Shown piece by piece: positions 55,100 to 63,869 of a DNA stretch of 64,000 nucleotides (positions are counted from its first letter, which is position 1; each line of letters starts with the position of its first letter). The position numbers and the translations under genes were made by a program. Where the stretch lies: the NCBI RefSeq assembly GCF_947169445.1, contig NZ_CAMVPU010000003.1, positions 62,001 to 126,000 of the forward strand, in the 5' to 3' direction. The DNA comes from an uncultured Butyrivibrio sp. Its GTDB lineage: Bacteria; Bacillota; Clostridia; Lachnospirales; Lachnospiraceae. The notes beneath the pieces were generated by a model. It saw only the letters and a list, made by a program, of their open reading frames with translations, made no database searches and was not told the DNA's origin.

Positions 55100-58000
55100 A
55101 TGATAAATGCGTTCAAGCCTCAGACTATTGAGGATATTGAAAACAGGATAGAGAAGCTTCGTAAATCCTATGCGCCTGAATGGGAGTTTGACAAGAACGA
55201 TCCTGATGCAGGATCTGTTATTGCTAAGATTTATGCAAAGCAGCTGGAAGAGAACAACAGACTTATGAGCCAGATGCCGGAAAGATATCATCTGGAGTTC
55301 GTAAATATGTTGGATTCCACTTTGCGTCCTGCACAGCCGGCAGGTAGCATGGTGGTCTTTAATATGGACAGCAGCACTGTAATGGGGACTCAGGTGCCGA
55401 AGGGAACCAGATTATCTGCAGAATCGGATGTCACCGATTCCGGATTTATCATATATGAAACGGACAGAAATCTGTATGTGACAGATGCGCAGATAAAAAA
55501 TGTTTTTATGACAGACGCAGAGGATGGCACTCTAACACCGATATTCGGAGAGCTGGAAGTACCGGAAGTTATAAGTGGAATAGCCAGATCCGTAGCAGCT
55601 GACGATGAAAGCGAGCAGGCTTTGGAAGAAGCCGAGGATCTTTCCACAGAGGAAAGATATCAGGTTCCGCCTTTTACTTTGTTTGGAGAAAAAGAGTCTG
55701 TCGGAAAAAGTATTTTTATTATTTATGAGCCAAGACTTTTTGATGGCATCGACGAACCGATTTATATAAGATTTGAAGCTTCTAAAGAGCTTTTCGATCG
55801 TATAAATAATGGAGAATTCGTTTTTAAATATTTTTCAAAAGAGGGCTTTTTAGAATTTGATTTTGTAAGTCTTTTTGAAGATAATAAAACTTTTATCTTA
55901 AAGAAGAAAAAAGAATGCAGAAAAGTGACAATAGAGGATAAGGACTATTCTGTAGTTATTCTTGAAGCTACGGGAGTCATGAAGGACTCTCTTGAAATAA
56001 CAAGTGTTTCTGTTTCTGCCGGTGGAGATTCCAAGTCACCTGAGTATGTAGGAGATGGAAGCATAGAATTTGATGTGGACAGATTTGCTCCGTTTACTGA
56101 TTCTCTTGCAATTTACAATGAATGTTATATTGGACATACACCGTGCTTTTCGAAGGTGGGAGCCAGAATAACCCTTGATTTCAATGTTTTTTATACAGAC
56201 AACATTCTGAAATTAAGTGCAGAGGAAGAAGAGGCTGAGCTGGCTATCATAAAAAGAAAGCCAAGAAAAACTGCCTTTGATATACCTGCCTCTACAAAAG
56301 TAAATGAGATTATAATTGAGTATTTTAATGGGATTGGCTGGAAAAAGCTAAAATGTGATACAGAATATGCCGGGATGTTCGAAAATGCTGAAGATGGGCA
56401 GTACAAGCTTAGCTTTATGTGTCCCGAGGATTGGATCGAAACGGAGAGCGGACCTTATAGCGGAAAGTGCCTTAGAATGAGGATTGTCAAGGCAGACAAC
56501 TGCTATATGAGACCTGGAATCCACACATATCCTACGATCGAGAAGCTTAGGCTCTCCTATTCCTATGAAGGGAAGTTTACTGCACCCTCCAGACTTGAGA
56601 AAATTTCGGGAACCAAAAAGGAAGATATAACCTTAAGGCTTGGAAGCGGTAAGCCATTTACTGTTTTATCAGGAATCGATTACCACGACGATGCTTTATA
56701 TATCGGACTTGATAAAAAACTAACTGATGGTCCTGTGAGTGTATATTTTCAGTTGTCTGAAGTAAACAGTCAAAGCGGAGTAAGATTCAGACTTGAGTAT
56801 AGTAGTAGCAGTGGATTTAATGAAACCAGGATAACTGATCTTACCGAGGGCTTTACAAGATCCGGAACTATTATGTTCATGCCGGCTGCCGACATGGCCA
56901 GAATGACTCTGGAAGGAAATAAGCTCTACTGGCTTAGACTGGTAAGATCCAAGACCAGAAATGCAGATTACAATGATGCTTTTCTTCCAAGAATCGTCAA
57001 GCTGTGTCTTAATGCAGTGACTGTGACTAATGTTCAGACCTCTGATGAGAATGATTATTATATTGATGATGTCATAGCCAACAACAGCATTTCGCTTGGA
57101 TTCGACAATATTCTGGATGCTTCTGTATGGGTAAATGAAAATGGATATACCCGTAAGGAAGAAATGGAGAGCCTTATGCAGAGCCATCCTGAAAGAGTAC
57201 GGGTAGAATATGACTTTCAGGGAAGGATAACAGCATTTTTTGTACTGTGGGATGAGGTTGATTCTTTTGACAATCCGCCGCATAAGCGCTGCTACCGCAT
57301 AGACAGGATGTCAGGGAAAATCATCTTTTCGGATGGCAATAAATGCGATATGCCAAGAGTAACAGATGATATTGCCTTTAAAGCAAGCATCAGATCAACT
57401 GATGGAGAAAACGGTAATCTTGGTGTTGGTGAGATCACAATATTTACAGGAGAATCTCCATATATTGATACAGTATATAATCCCATAAGAGCACATGGCG
57501 GGAGTAGTCTGGAGAGCTTGGATCATGCGATGGCAAGATGTGCCGGGATTATGCATTCGAGATGGCGCCTGGTATCCGAATCGGATTATGTCAGGTATGT
57601 AATGGAATACTCAGACAGTATTGACAGATGCCGTGTGGTAGTTGGTGAGACTATCGAAGGGGGACATAATCCTGAGGATATTTCCATAGTTCTTCTTATG
57701 AAGGATTGTGCCGATGGAGCATTTTCTTTTCACAGAATATCTGCAGCGCTTCAGAGAGATATATTAAGCCGCTGTGCACTAACAATAACTGAAAATGAGC
57801 TTCACATTGTGGAACCGATTTTTGTAAGTGTTTCTGTATGTGTCTGGGCTATGGTAATGGATATGGACGATGCGTTCGAGGTCCAGAATGAGGTAAAGGC
57901 TGTTCTTTCTTCATATCTCAATCCGGTAGGCAGGGAGAATGGTGAAGGATGGGATATAGGTACTCTTCCCAAAGAAACACAGATTCTTATGAGACTGGGA

Positions 58001-58156
58001 GTCCTTCGCAGTAAAGCTATCATCCAGAGGATTACCATGATTGGCAAATACGTTGATGCCACTGGCGAACATGAGCTTGATACTAAAGATATAAAGATTA
58101 CACCGTTTATGGTTGCCAGAAACGGGGAACACAAGGTTATCATAACTAACAAATGA
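55100..58156 (+). CDS. baseplate J-like wedge protein, large (Afp11-like)
   Basis: 1018 residues. N-terminal wedge pattern (YAPEWEFDKNDPDAGSVIAKIYAKQLEENNRL; PAQPAGSMVVFNMDSSTVMGTQVPKGTRLSA) and a C-terminal part with GGSSLESLDHAMARCAGIMHSRWRLVSESDYVRYV, typical of gpJ-type proteins. The middle 500 residues are beta-rich. Its stop overlaps the next gene by four bases, so two different wedge proteins are made in step. Confidence 0.88.
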   Translation: MINAFKPQTIEDIENRIEKLRKSYAPEWEFDKNDPDAGSVIAKIYAKQLEENNRLMSQMPERYHLEFVNMLDSTLRPAQPAGSMVVFNMDSSTVMGTQVPKGTRLSAESDVTDSGFIIYETDRNLYVTDAQIKNVFMTDAEDGTLTPIFGELEVPEVISGIARSVAADDESEQALEEAEDLSTEERYQVPPFTLFGEKESVGKSIFIIYEPRLFDGIDEPIYIRFEASKELFDRINNGEFVFKYFSKEGFLEFDFVSLFEDNKTFILKKKKECRKVTIEDKDYSVVILEATGVMKDSLEITSVSVSAGGDSKSPEYVGDGSIEFDVDRFAPFTDSLAIYNECYIGHTPCFSKVGARITLDFNVFYTDNILKLSAEEEEAELAIIKRKPRKTAFDIPASTKVNEIIIEYFNGIGWKKLKCDTEYAGMFENAEDGQYKLSFMCPEDWIETESGPYSGKCLRMRIVKADNCYMRPGIHTYPTIEKLRLSYSYEGKFTAPSRLEKISGTKKEDITLRLGSGKPFTVLSGIDYHDDALYIGLDKKLTDGPVSVYFQLSEVNSQSGVRFRLEYSSSSGFNETRITDLTEGFTRSGTIMFMPAADMARMTLEGNKLYWLRLVRSKTRNADYNDAFLPRIVKLCLNAVTVTNVQTSDENDYYIDDVIANNSISLGFDNILDASVWVNENGYTRKEEMESLMQSHPERVRVEYDFQGRITAFFVLWDEVDSFDNPPHKRCYRIDRMSGKIIFSDGNKCDMPRVTDDIAFKASIRSTDGENGNLGVGEITIFTGESPYIDTVYNPIRAHGGSSLESLDHAMARCAGIMHSRWRLVSESDYVRYVMEYSDSIDRCRVVVGETIEGGHNPEDISIVLLMKDCADGAFSFHRISAALQRDILSRCALTITENELHIVEPIFVSVSVCVWAMVMDMDDAFEVQNEVKAVLSSYLNPVGRENGEGWDIGTLPKETQILMRLGVLRSKAIIQRITMIGKYVDATGEHELDTKDIKITPFMVARNGEHKVIITNK

Positions 58157-60270
58157 TTATCCGGGGGCAGGAAAATATGCTAAGTGTTGATGAATTAAAA
58201 AGCCGAACATATGAAGAGAGAATGGAAGATGTGATGCGTGAAATCCCCATTCTGTCATCAGAGTGGACAAATTATAACGCTTCTGATCCGGGTATCACTA
58301 TTATTGAGAGCCTGACTGCTTTTTCAGCCCTTCAAGGCTCTGAAATCGTCACACTTAATTATCGTGCTAAAATGGCTCTTTTGAAGATGGCGGGATTTAT
58401 TCCTGCCAGAGGAAAGTGTGCAAAAGTACTTCTTTCCTCCGACCATATGGAAGAAGCACGTATGCTTAAGGCAGGGGAGCGATTTCATCTGGGGGATCTG
58501 TGCTTTGAAACCAATAAGGAAACACTTATAGGTCAGAGCAGGCTGATTGGTGTTTTTGCCTATGATGGTTCACAGTACAGGGACTACAGTTATCTTCTTG
58601 ATAAAGAGATAAGTGTACCTGCCAAGATATTCGGAGAGGATCCGAAAGCACAAAATAGCCTGTACTTTATTATTGAAGGGGACCCGTCCAAACTGAAAAA
58701 GGCGATTTTCTACGTGAAGATGATTGATAATCCCCGGAGAAACAAGACAGAAGACAGGACAGAGCATATTTTTGCTGACATAAAGTGGGAATGCTACACA
58801 ACAAGAGGCTTTGAAGAAATTAGTGTAAGAGACTACACTTCAGCTTTTGTAAACAGCGGGGAGCTGAACATTTCTTTTCCTGAGCAGGGAATTGCTGAAT
58901 ATGATAAAGCTCCCGTTAAGGGTTATTGCATAAGGGCGACGCTTGAGAGGGCTGAATATGATATAGTCCCTAAAATGACAAACGTTTATGGTTTTTTGTT
59001 TGAGGTATGGCAGAAAGACACCAAGGCATTTTCTCAGACCTTTAATAAAAATGACAAAATCAGCATATTATCGCCAATAGGAAAAGATGTGTACTATTTG
59101 GTTTTTGGTAAAGAGAAAAAGGGTTCCTCCTATAGAAGATATGAGCTTACGCTGGGCAGGGAACAGCACGGAAGATTTTGTAATTATGTCCAGGCACCCG
59201 ATGGAACCATGAGCTTTGAATTTTCGGAAGAAGACTTTGGGTACGCGCCGATGAAAGCCAAGGAGTGCGTAAGGGTTATTCTTTATAACGAAGAGATTAT
59301 GCGGCAGTATAACGTCGGAAAGGTTATCGGATATGATGATCAGGAGATAGATCTTCCGATAGAAAGGATAGTTCATGAGACCTTTTTCCTGATTGCCAGA
59401 AGGAAGGTTGACGACGGATATATATACGATTTTGTAAGACCTGAAAGAAATAATGAAGGAGATTTATATTACCATCTTCTTGAGGGTGATGGAAAGATTA
59501 TCATCGAGGATCCGGGCGATTATATAGATGCAGATCTTTTTATGGGAAGTGTGTCCATAATGAGCGGTGACAAGGGCAATATCAATGCCGGGAACCTTCT
59601 TACCATCGAGGATCAGAGTATTCCTGACGGATTCTATAACCCGGGAGCCGGTACCGGAGGAGGATTCAGAGAGAATCTGGAGCAGGTAAAAGAGAGATTC
59701 CAGGTAGATATGAGAACTCCGTACAGAGCTGTAACGGCCAAAGATTTTGAATATCTTGTAATGACGACACCGGGACTTTGCATTAGGAAAGCGAAAGCAG
59801 TTATATCAGAGCATGACAATAAGGTCAGAGTGGCTATTTTACCTGATTCGGATGCTAAATTCCCCAAGCTTTCGCATATTTATGCCGAAAAAATAAAGGA
59901 GAGGCTTGTTGACAGAAGGCTTATAACCAGCCAGTTTTCGATTATTCAGCCGAATTTCGTTGCTATCGGTGTAAAGTGTACAGTTTATGTAAAAAGACAT
60001 TATTCTGATGTTCAACAGCAGATTGAGAACAGAATAAGAGCTAATGTAGATTATATAGAATCTGACAGAAATTTTGGCGACAGACTTACATTTGAGGATG
60101 TTTTCCATGCAATAGAAGAGCTTCCATGCGTGGAATATGTATATGATCTTTCGCTTCATTCTGAAAACAGCAAGCTGGCTCAGCTAAAAGAATACGATAT
60201 TTATCCGAGATTTGACACTCTTTGCTACCCGGGTGATATTCAGCTGGAAATAGTTAATTCGGAGAAATAA
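58153..60270 (+). CDS. baseplate J-like wedge protein, second (Afp12-like)
   Basis: 705 residues. N-terminal pattern WTNYNASDPGITIIESLTAFSALQGSEIVTLNYRAKM, the DPGI.L.E signature of these baseplate proteins. Near residue 510 GGGFRENLEQVKERF leads to the J domain (RAVTAKDFEYLVMTTPGLCIRKAKAV) and a C-terminal dimerisation part (DVQQQIENRIRANVDY). With the preceding protein it should form the heteromeric wedge around the hub. Confidence 0.9.
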   Translation: MIIRGQENMLSVDELKSRTYEERMEDVMREIPILSSEWTNYNASDPGITIIESLTAFSALQGSEIVTLNYRAKMALLKMAGFIPARGKCAKVLLSSDHMEEARMLKAGERFHLGDLCFETNKETLIGQSRLIGVFAYDGSQYRDYSYLLDKEISVPAKIFGEDPKAQNSLYFIIEGDPSKLKKAIFYVKMIDNPRRNKTEDRTEHIFADIKWECYTTRGFEEISVRDYTSAFVNSGELNISFPEQGIAEYDKAPVKGYCIRATLERAEYDIVPKMTNVYGFLFEVWQKDTKAFSQTFNKNDKISILSPIGKDVYYLVFGKEKKGSSYRRYELTLGREQHGRFCNYVQAPDGTMSFEFSEEDFGYAPMKAKECVRVILYNEEIMRQYNVGKVIGYDDQEIDLPIERIVHETFFLIARRKVDDGYIYDFVRPERNNEGDLYYHLLEGDGKIIIEDPGDYIDADLFMGSVSIMSGDKGNINAGNLLTIEDQSIPDGFYNPGAGTGGGFRENLEQVKERFQVDMRTPYRAVTAKDFEYLVMTTPGLCIRKAKAVISEHDNKVRVAILPDSDAKFPKLSHIYAEKIKERLVDRRLITSQFSIIQPNFVAIGVKCTVYVKRHYSDVQQQIENRIRANVDYIESDRNFGDRLTFEDVFHAIEELPCVEYVYDLSLHSENSKLAQLKEYDIYPRFDTLCYPGDIQLEIVNSEK

Positions 60271-60288
60271 TTACAGGGGATCATAGAA

Positions 60289-61347
60289 ATGGCATATGAT
60301 ATTTGGTATTCCATAAAGAATAACAGAATAAAACAGGGCTGCTATGATGGCTTTACGTTAGAAGGCGGGGATACGCTTGTTCTTGATGAGACAAAGAGAG
60401 ATCATTTCCTATTCCTGCAGGCAATAGACGGAGTTATTGACGACTTTCTGTGGGGGCGCTTTACGTGCAATCTGCTTTTGTCGGAAGAGATTGTATGTTA
60501 TATTTATGTTATAGCATCAAATATTTTGACGATAAAAAACGAAAATGGTGAAGTGGCAGATATCGGGAAAATCCTTTGTAATAAAGAGATTGAAGTCTAT
60601 AAGAAGATTTCAATCCTGAATCGTATGGGTGCCAAGAGATTTGTTAATACTGATGATTTCTTACTGTATGATCTTAAGGGACGATATTTGTATGTTGCAG
60701 TGGAGATGCTTGGTGCCGGGCAGGCCTCTATCGGAGGAATCAGGGTAGGTGCAAGAGGCGATAGCTTTATGGGGGCATTTCCGGAAATATATCGCAGCAG
60801 GAATAGTTTTTTCCATAGATACTTATCTATTTTTTCAAGTATCTACAACGATATAAGCGAACAGAACGAAAAGCTTTACGAGATGCTTGATCTTGATAAG
60901 TGTTCGCCTGATCTCCTTGAGATGTATGCTACATGGTTTGGTATTGATTTAAGGGGCGTTGCTCTGCCGGAAGACGCTCTTAGAACTATTGTTAAGGAAG
61001 CTTATCAATTAAACCGCATGAAGGGGACAAGGTGGGCTATCGAGCGTATTCTTCAGATAATGCTTGATGGCGATGCTGTAATGTATGAGAATCGCTTAAA
61101 TGACGGCAGTCTTTACGATGTGACAATTCTGGTTAACAGAAAACTTACTGATGATTTAAGGCATCAGCTTACCTTTATGCTGGATCAGTTCAAACCGCTG
61201 CGTACGAATATCCGTATTCTTCAGATGGAGAAAGAGGCTGTAATGGATGGCAACAGCTACCTTGATATGAATGCTGCCATTCCGGCAGAAAAGCATGTCG
61301 TTCTTGATCAAGAGTCAATTTATGATGGTGCAATTACACTTTTATAG
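60289..61347 (+). CDS. tail protein I-like baseplate component
   Basis: 352 residues. The C-terminal half follows the P2 gpI pattern: FPEIYRSRNSFFHRYLSIFSSIYNDISEQNEKLYEML, LLEMYATWFGIDLRG, AYQLNRMKGTRWAIERIL. The N-terminal 140 residues are beta-rich and cluster-specific. Last recognisable particle gene in the window; 17 bases to the STAS gene. Confidence 0.88.
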   Translation: MAYDIWYSIKNNRIKQGCYDGFTLEGGDTLVLDETKRDHFLFLQAIDGVIDDFLWGRFTCNLLLSEEIVCYIYVIASNILTIKNENGEVADIGKILCNKEIEVYKKISILNRMGAKRFVNTDDFLLYDLKGRYLYVAVEMLGAGQASIGGIRVGARGDSFMGAFPEIYRSRNSFFHRYLSIFSSIYNDISEQNEKLYEMLDLDKCSPDLLEMYATWFGIDLRGVALPEDALRTIVKEAYQLNRMKGTRWAIERILQIMLDGDAVMYENRLNDGSLYDVTILVNRKLTDDLRHQLTFMLDQFKPLRTNIRILQMEKEAVMDGNSYLDMNAAIPAEKHVVLDQESIYDGAITLL

Positions 61348-61364
61348 CGTTGGGAGACGACCAG

Positions 61365-61664
61365 ATGACTGTAGATGAGGTTAGAAGTGATGGAAAACTT
61401 CAATTGAGTGTACATGGAAAGATTGATGCCAATTCATCTTCGGAGTTTCAGAATTATGTTCTGAAAGCTTTCCAGAAGAGTTCGAATGTGATCATTGATT
61501 TTTCTGACGCCAGATATGTATCGAGTGCGGGACTTCGCGCGCTTTTAATAGGACAAAAAACTGCGGCTTCAAAAGGAGGTAAGCTCACTATTATCAATGC
61601 CAATGAAGCAGTAAAGGATGTTCTTAGAGTTACCGGCCTTGATAAAGTGCTGACTATTCAATGA
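61365..61664 (+). CDS. STAS-domain anti-sigma-factor-antagonist-like protein
   Basis: 99 residues from the ATG at 61365 (GGGAG at 61352-61356). STAS fold with the phosphorylatable Ser region DARYVSSAGLRALLIGQ (Ser53/Ser54) and a preceding NVIIDFSD strand. Such proteins are normally controlled by phosphorylation from an HATPase-type kinase; an HATPase protein is encoded two genes later. It overlaps the ABC ATPase gene by four bases, so it probably belongs to a regulatory switch for the injection system. Confidence 0.9.
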   Translation: MTVDEVRSDGKLQLSVHGKIDANSSSEFQNYVLKAFQKSSNVIIDFSDARYVSSAGLRALLIGQKTAASKGGKLTIINANEAVKDVLRVTGLDKVLTIQ

Positions 61665-62338
61665 TTACTTTTTTAAACGTTACTAAAGAATATATAACAG
61701 AAGAAGGCAATGTGGCGGTCTATGATGATTTCTCAGAAGAAATAGGAGATGGAGAATTTGTCGTAATAACCGGTGAAAGCGGCTCAGGTAAGACCACTAT
61801 GCTAAAGATGCTCCTAAAAGAGACGCTTCCTCAAAAAGGTGATATTATCGTGGATGGACGAAGGCTTTCTTCTATTTCCAGAAAGGATATTCCATATTAC
61901 AGACGGGGAATCGGCGTAGTGTTTCAGGATTTCAAGCTGATTCCTGATCTTAATGTTTATGACAATCTTGCGACAGCAATTCTTGCAACGGGTGGTTCCG
62001 AAAAAGATGCGCAGACCAAGATAATAAATGTTCTGACAATGCTGGGAATTGATCACCTTCATAAGAGATATCCCAGAGAAATGTCGGGCGGTGAACAGCA
62101 AAAGGTCTGTCTAGCCAGAGCGATAATCAACAATCCCAAATTACTACTGGTTGATGAGCCGACCGGGAATCTTGATCCAATTTCCTCGGCGGATATCGTA
62201 AGACTTTTGGATATAATCAATAATCATGGAATAACAGTCGTTATGGCAACTCATGATATTTCTGTTGCCAGTGGTCTGGGGCGAAGAAGAATAGATTTAG
62301 ATGAAATAAAATATGAGAGAGCAGGGAGAACTGGGTAA
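61661..62338 (+). CDS. FtsE-like ABC ATPase without adjacent FtsX
   Basis: 225 residues. Walker A TGESGSGKTT (37-46), VFQDFKLIPDLNVYDNLA (the FtsE-like Q-loop region), signature MSGGEQQKV, Walker B LLLVDEPTGNLDP, H-loop THD. The canonical partner FtsX is absent; the next gene encodes a two-helix membrane protein with coiled coil and HATPase domain, which may take its place. In FtsEX-type systems the ATPase transmits force to wall hydrolases. The role in a CIS cluster is open: wall opening, membrane anchoring or signalling. Confidence 0.88.
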   Translation: MITFLNVTKEYITEEGNVAVYDDFSEEIGDGEFVVITGESGSGKTTMLKMLLKETLPQKGDIIVDGRRLSSISRKDIPYYRRGIGVVFQDFKLIPDLNVYDNLATAILATGGSEKDAQTKIINVLTMLGIDHLHKRYPREMSGGEQQKVCLARAIINNPKLLLVDEPTGNLDPISSADIVRLLDIINNHGITVVMATHDISVASGLGRRRIDLDEIKYERAGRTG

Positions 62339-63220
62339 ATGACAAAGGAGCAAAAGGCATCACTTGTAACAGCATGTATTTTCTACGTACTTACAGTTGT
62401 TGGATTTTTTTATTTTAGTGTTACCCTTATAGTTATTGTTTTTTTGCTTTTTACGTTATCGATAACCTATTTTGCCTATCTTTGCTATCGAAATCACAAT
62501 GATTATACAGGCGCTGAGCACCTTCAGCAGGAGATAGGTATTTTGAAGTCTGAAAAAGAGACTCTTCGCGGTGATTATGAGATTTTAATAAGGGAGAAGG
62601 ACGAGGAGCTAAACAGACGTCAAAACAGTATTGAAGAACTAAAGAATAATGTTTCTTTGCTCGAAAAAGAAAAGGAAGAATTAGAAAGAAATGCAAAGAT
62701 GGCATCGCAGAAAGCTGCTAATACCGAAAGAGCTGATAATGATGGCCTTCTTCCTCCGGATGATGACGATGATACCGCAAATATTGATATCATCCAGGTT
62801 GCGAGACAGGCGATCAGAGAACTCGAAGAGGCGGCAAGAAGCGTTGACCTTATAATCACAATATCCAGTGCGCTGGATAAATTGATGGTCCGTGCTTCAG
62901 CAAAAAGACTTCTCATAATGTTTAGAAACATTATCGATAATTCGATTAAATACATGCAGTCAGCCGGAACTTTAGTTATTACAATTTCAGCTGTTGATGA
63001 TGTTATTTTCATTGTACTTAAGGATACCGGCAAAGGTCTTCCTGAAGATGAGACCAAGCATATCTTCGAGCTTAATTATCAGGGCTCTAACAGAATAAGC
63101 GGTAATGGGCTTGGATTAACACAGGCAAAAGCTATCGTAGAACATTATGGCGGAACAATATATGCCAGAAGCCCTGAGGGAAAAGGAATGGGCATATATA
63201 TTCAGTTACCTACTACGTGA
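62339..63220 (+). CDS. membrane coiled-coil HATPase protein without histidine box
   Basis: 293 residues. Two membrane helices (about 8-26 and 28-48), a long coiled coil (about 58-125), an acidic PPDDDDD stretch, then a GHKL ATPase domain (about 165-293) with N-box FRNIIDNSIKY, G1 DTGKGLP, and GNGLGLTQAKAIVEHYGG. No HisKA or H-box lies before it, so it is not a classical autokinase; it could be a Ser kinase for the STAS protein, as SpoIIAB-like enzymes are. Begins directly after the FtsE-like stop. Confidence 0.85.
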   Translation: MTKEQKASLVTACIFYVLTVVGFFYFSVTLIVIVFLLFTLSITYFAYLCYRNHNDYTGAEHLQQEIGILKSEKETLRGDYEILIREKDEELNRRQNSIEELKNNVSLLEKEKEELERNAKMASQKAANTERADNDGLLPPDDDDDTANIDIIQVARQAIRELEEAARSVDLIITISSALDKLMVRASAKRLLIMFRNIIDNSIKYMQSAGTLVITISAVDDVIFIVLKDTGKGLPEDETKHIFELNYQGSNRISGNGLGLTQAKAIVEHYGGTIYARSPEGKGMGIYIQLPTT

Positions 63221-63248
63221 ACCGGTTTGTAGCTAAGAGAGGCCTTTT

Positions 63249-63824
63249 ATGAGACGTGATTTAAGAATATTCTTTTATCTATTTATATTTTTTGTAGTTG
63301 TAGCAATAGGCTCATTGCTGTTTTTGGATGATATAAACAGTGTATTTTATAAGACCAGAGATTCTGTGGGAGCAGAAACAGCAGTTTTGAATGAAACTGT
63401 AGTAGGGGAAGTTGCTTTTGAAGAACCATCTGTTGAACAGATGGTTGAGACTGTAGAAGAGACTACTCCTGAAGTAGTTGAAGAGCCGGAACCAGAACCG
63501 GAACCTGAACCGGAACCTGAACCGGAGCCTGAGCCGATCAGATATTTTACCTACACGACAGACACAACCATTGCACGATTAAGGCTTCGCTCACAGCCGA
63601 GCACTGATGCTGAGATTATAGATAAATTAGTAAAGAAATCCAAGGGATATATAATAAAGCCCGGAAATGAATGGTGCAAGGTAATAACATCCGGTGGTCT
63701 TGAGGGATTTGTAGCCACGGAATATTTAATTATAACAGAGGTTCAACAGGAGGATTTTCCGAACGATATAGTATCAAAGGTTGAAGAACCGGATGAGGAG
63801 TTAGGTGCTTCTTTTAACAGCTAA
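63249..63824 (+). CDS. membrane-anchored SH3 protein with Glu-Pro repeat
   Basis: 191 residues. N-terminal membrane helix (about 6-25), an acidic linker that ends in a run of EP repeats (about 81-96), then a bacterial SH3 domain (about 100-162: TTIARLRLRSQPSTDAEIIDKL, GNEWCKVITSGGLEGFVATEYL). Bacterial SH3 domains of this type usually bind peptidoglycan. EP repeats form stiff spacers, as in TonB. So it probably reaches from the membrane to the wall and may anchor the system there. Confidence 0.88.
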   Translation: MRRDLRIFFYLFIFFVVVAIGSLLFLDDINSVFYKTRDSVGAETAVLNETVVGEVAFEEPSVEQMVETVEETTPEVVEEPEPEPEPEPEPEPEPEPIRYFTYTTDTTIARLRLRSQPSTDAEIIDKLVKKSKGYIIKPGNEWCKVITSGGLEGFVATEYLIITEVQQEDFPNDIVSKVEEPDEELGASFNS

Positions 63825-63869
63825 AACATAAGTACCAGGGAGAGATATTCATAAGGGGAGAAACAAGAA

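Noticed and set aside
63485..63540. Tandem repeat or CRISPR-like array
   Set aside because: It is a run of Glu-Pro codons inside the SH3 protein, with no spacers.
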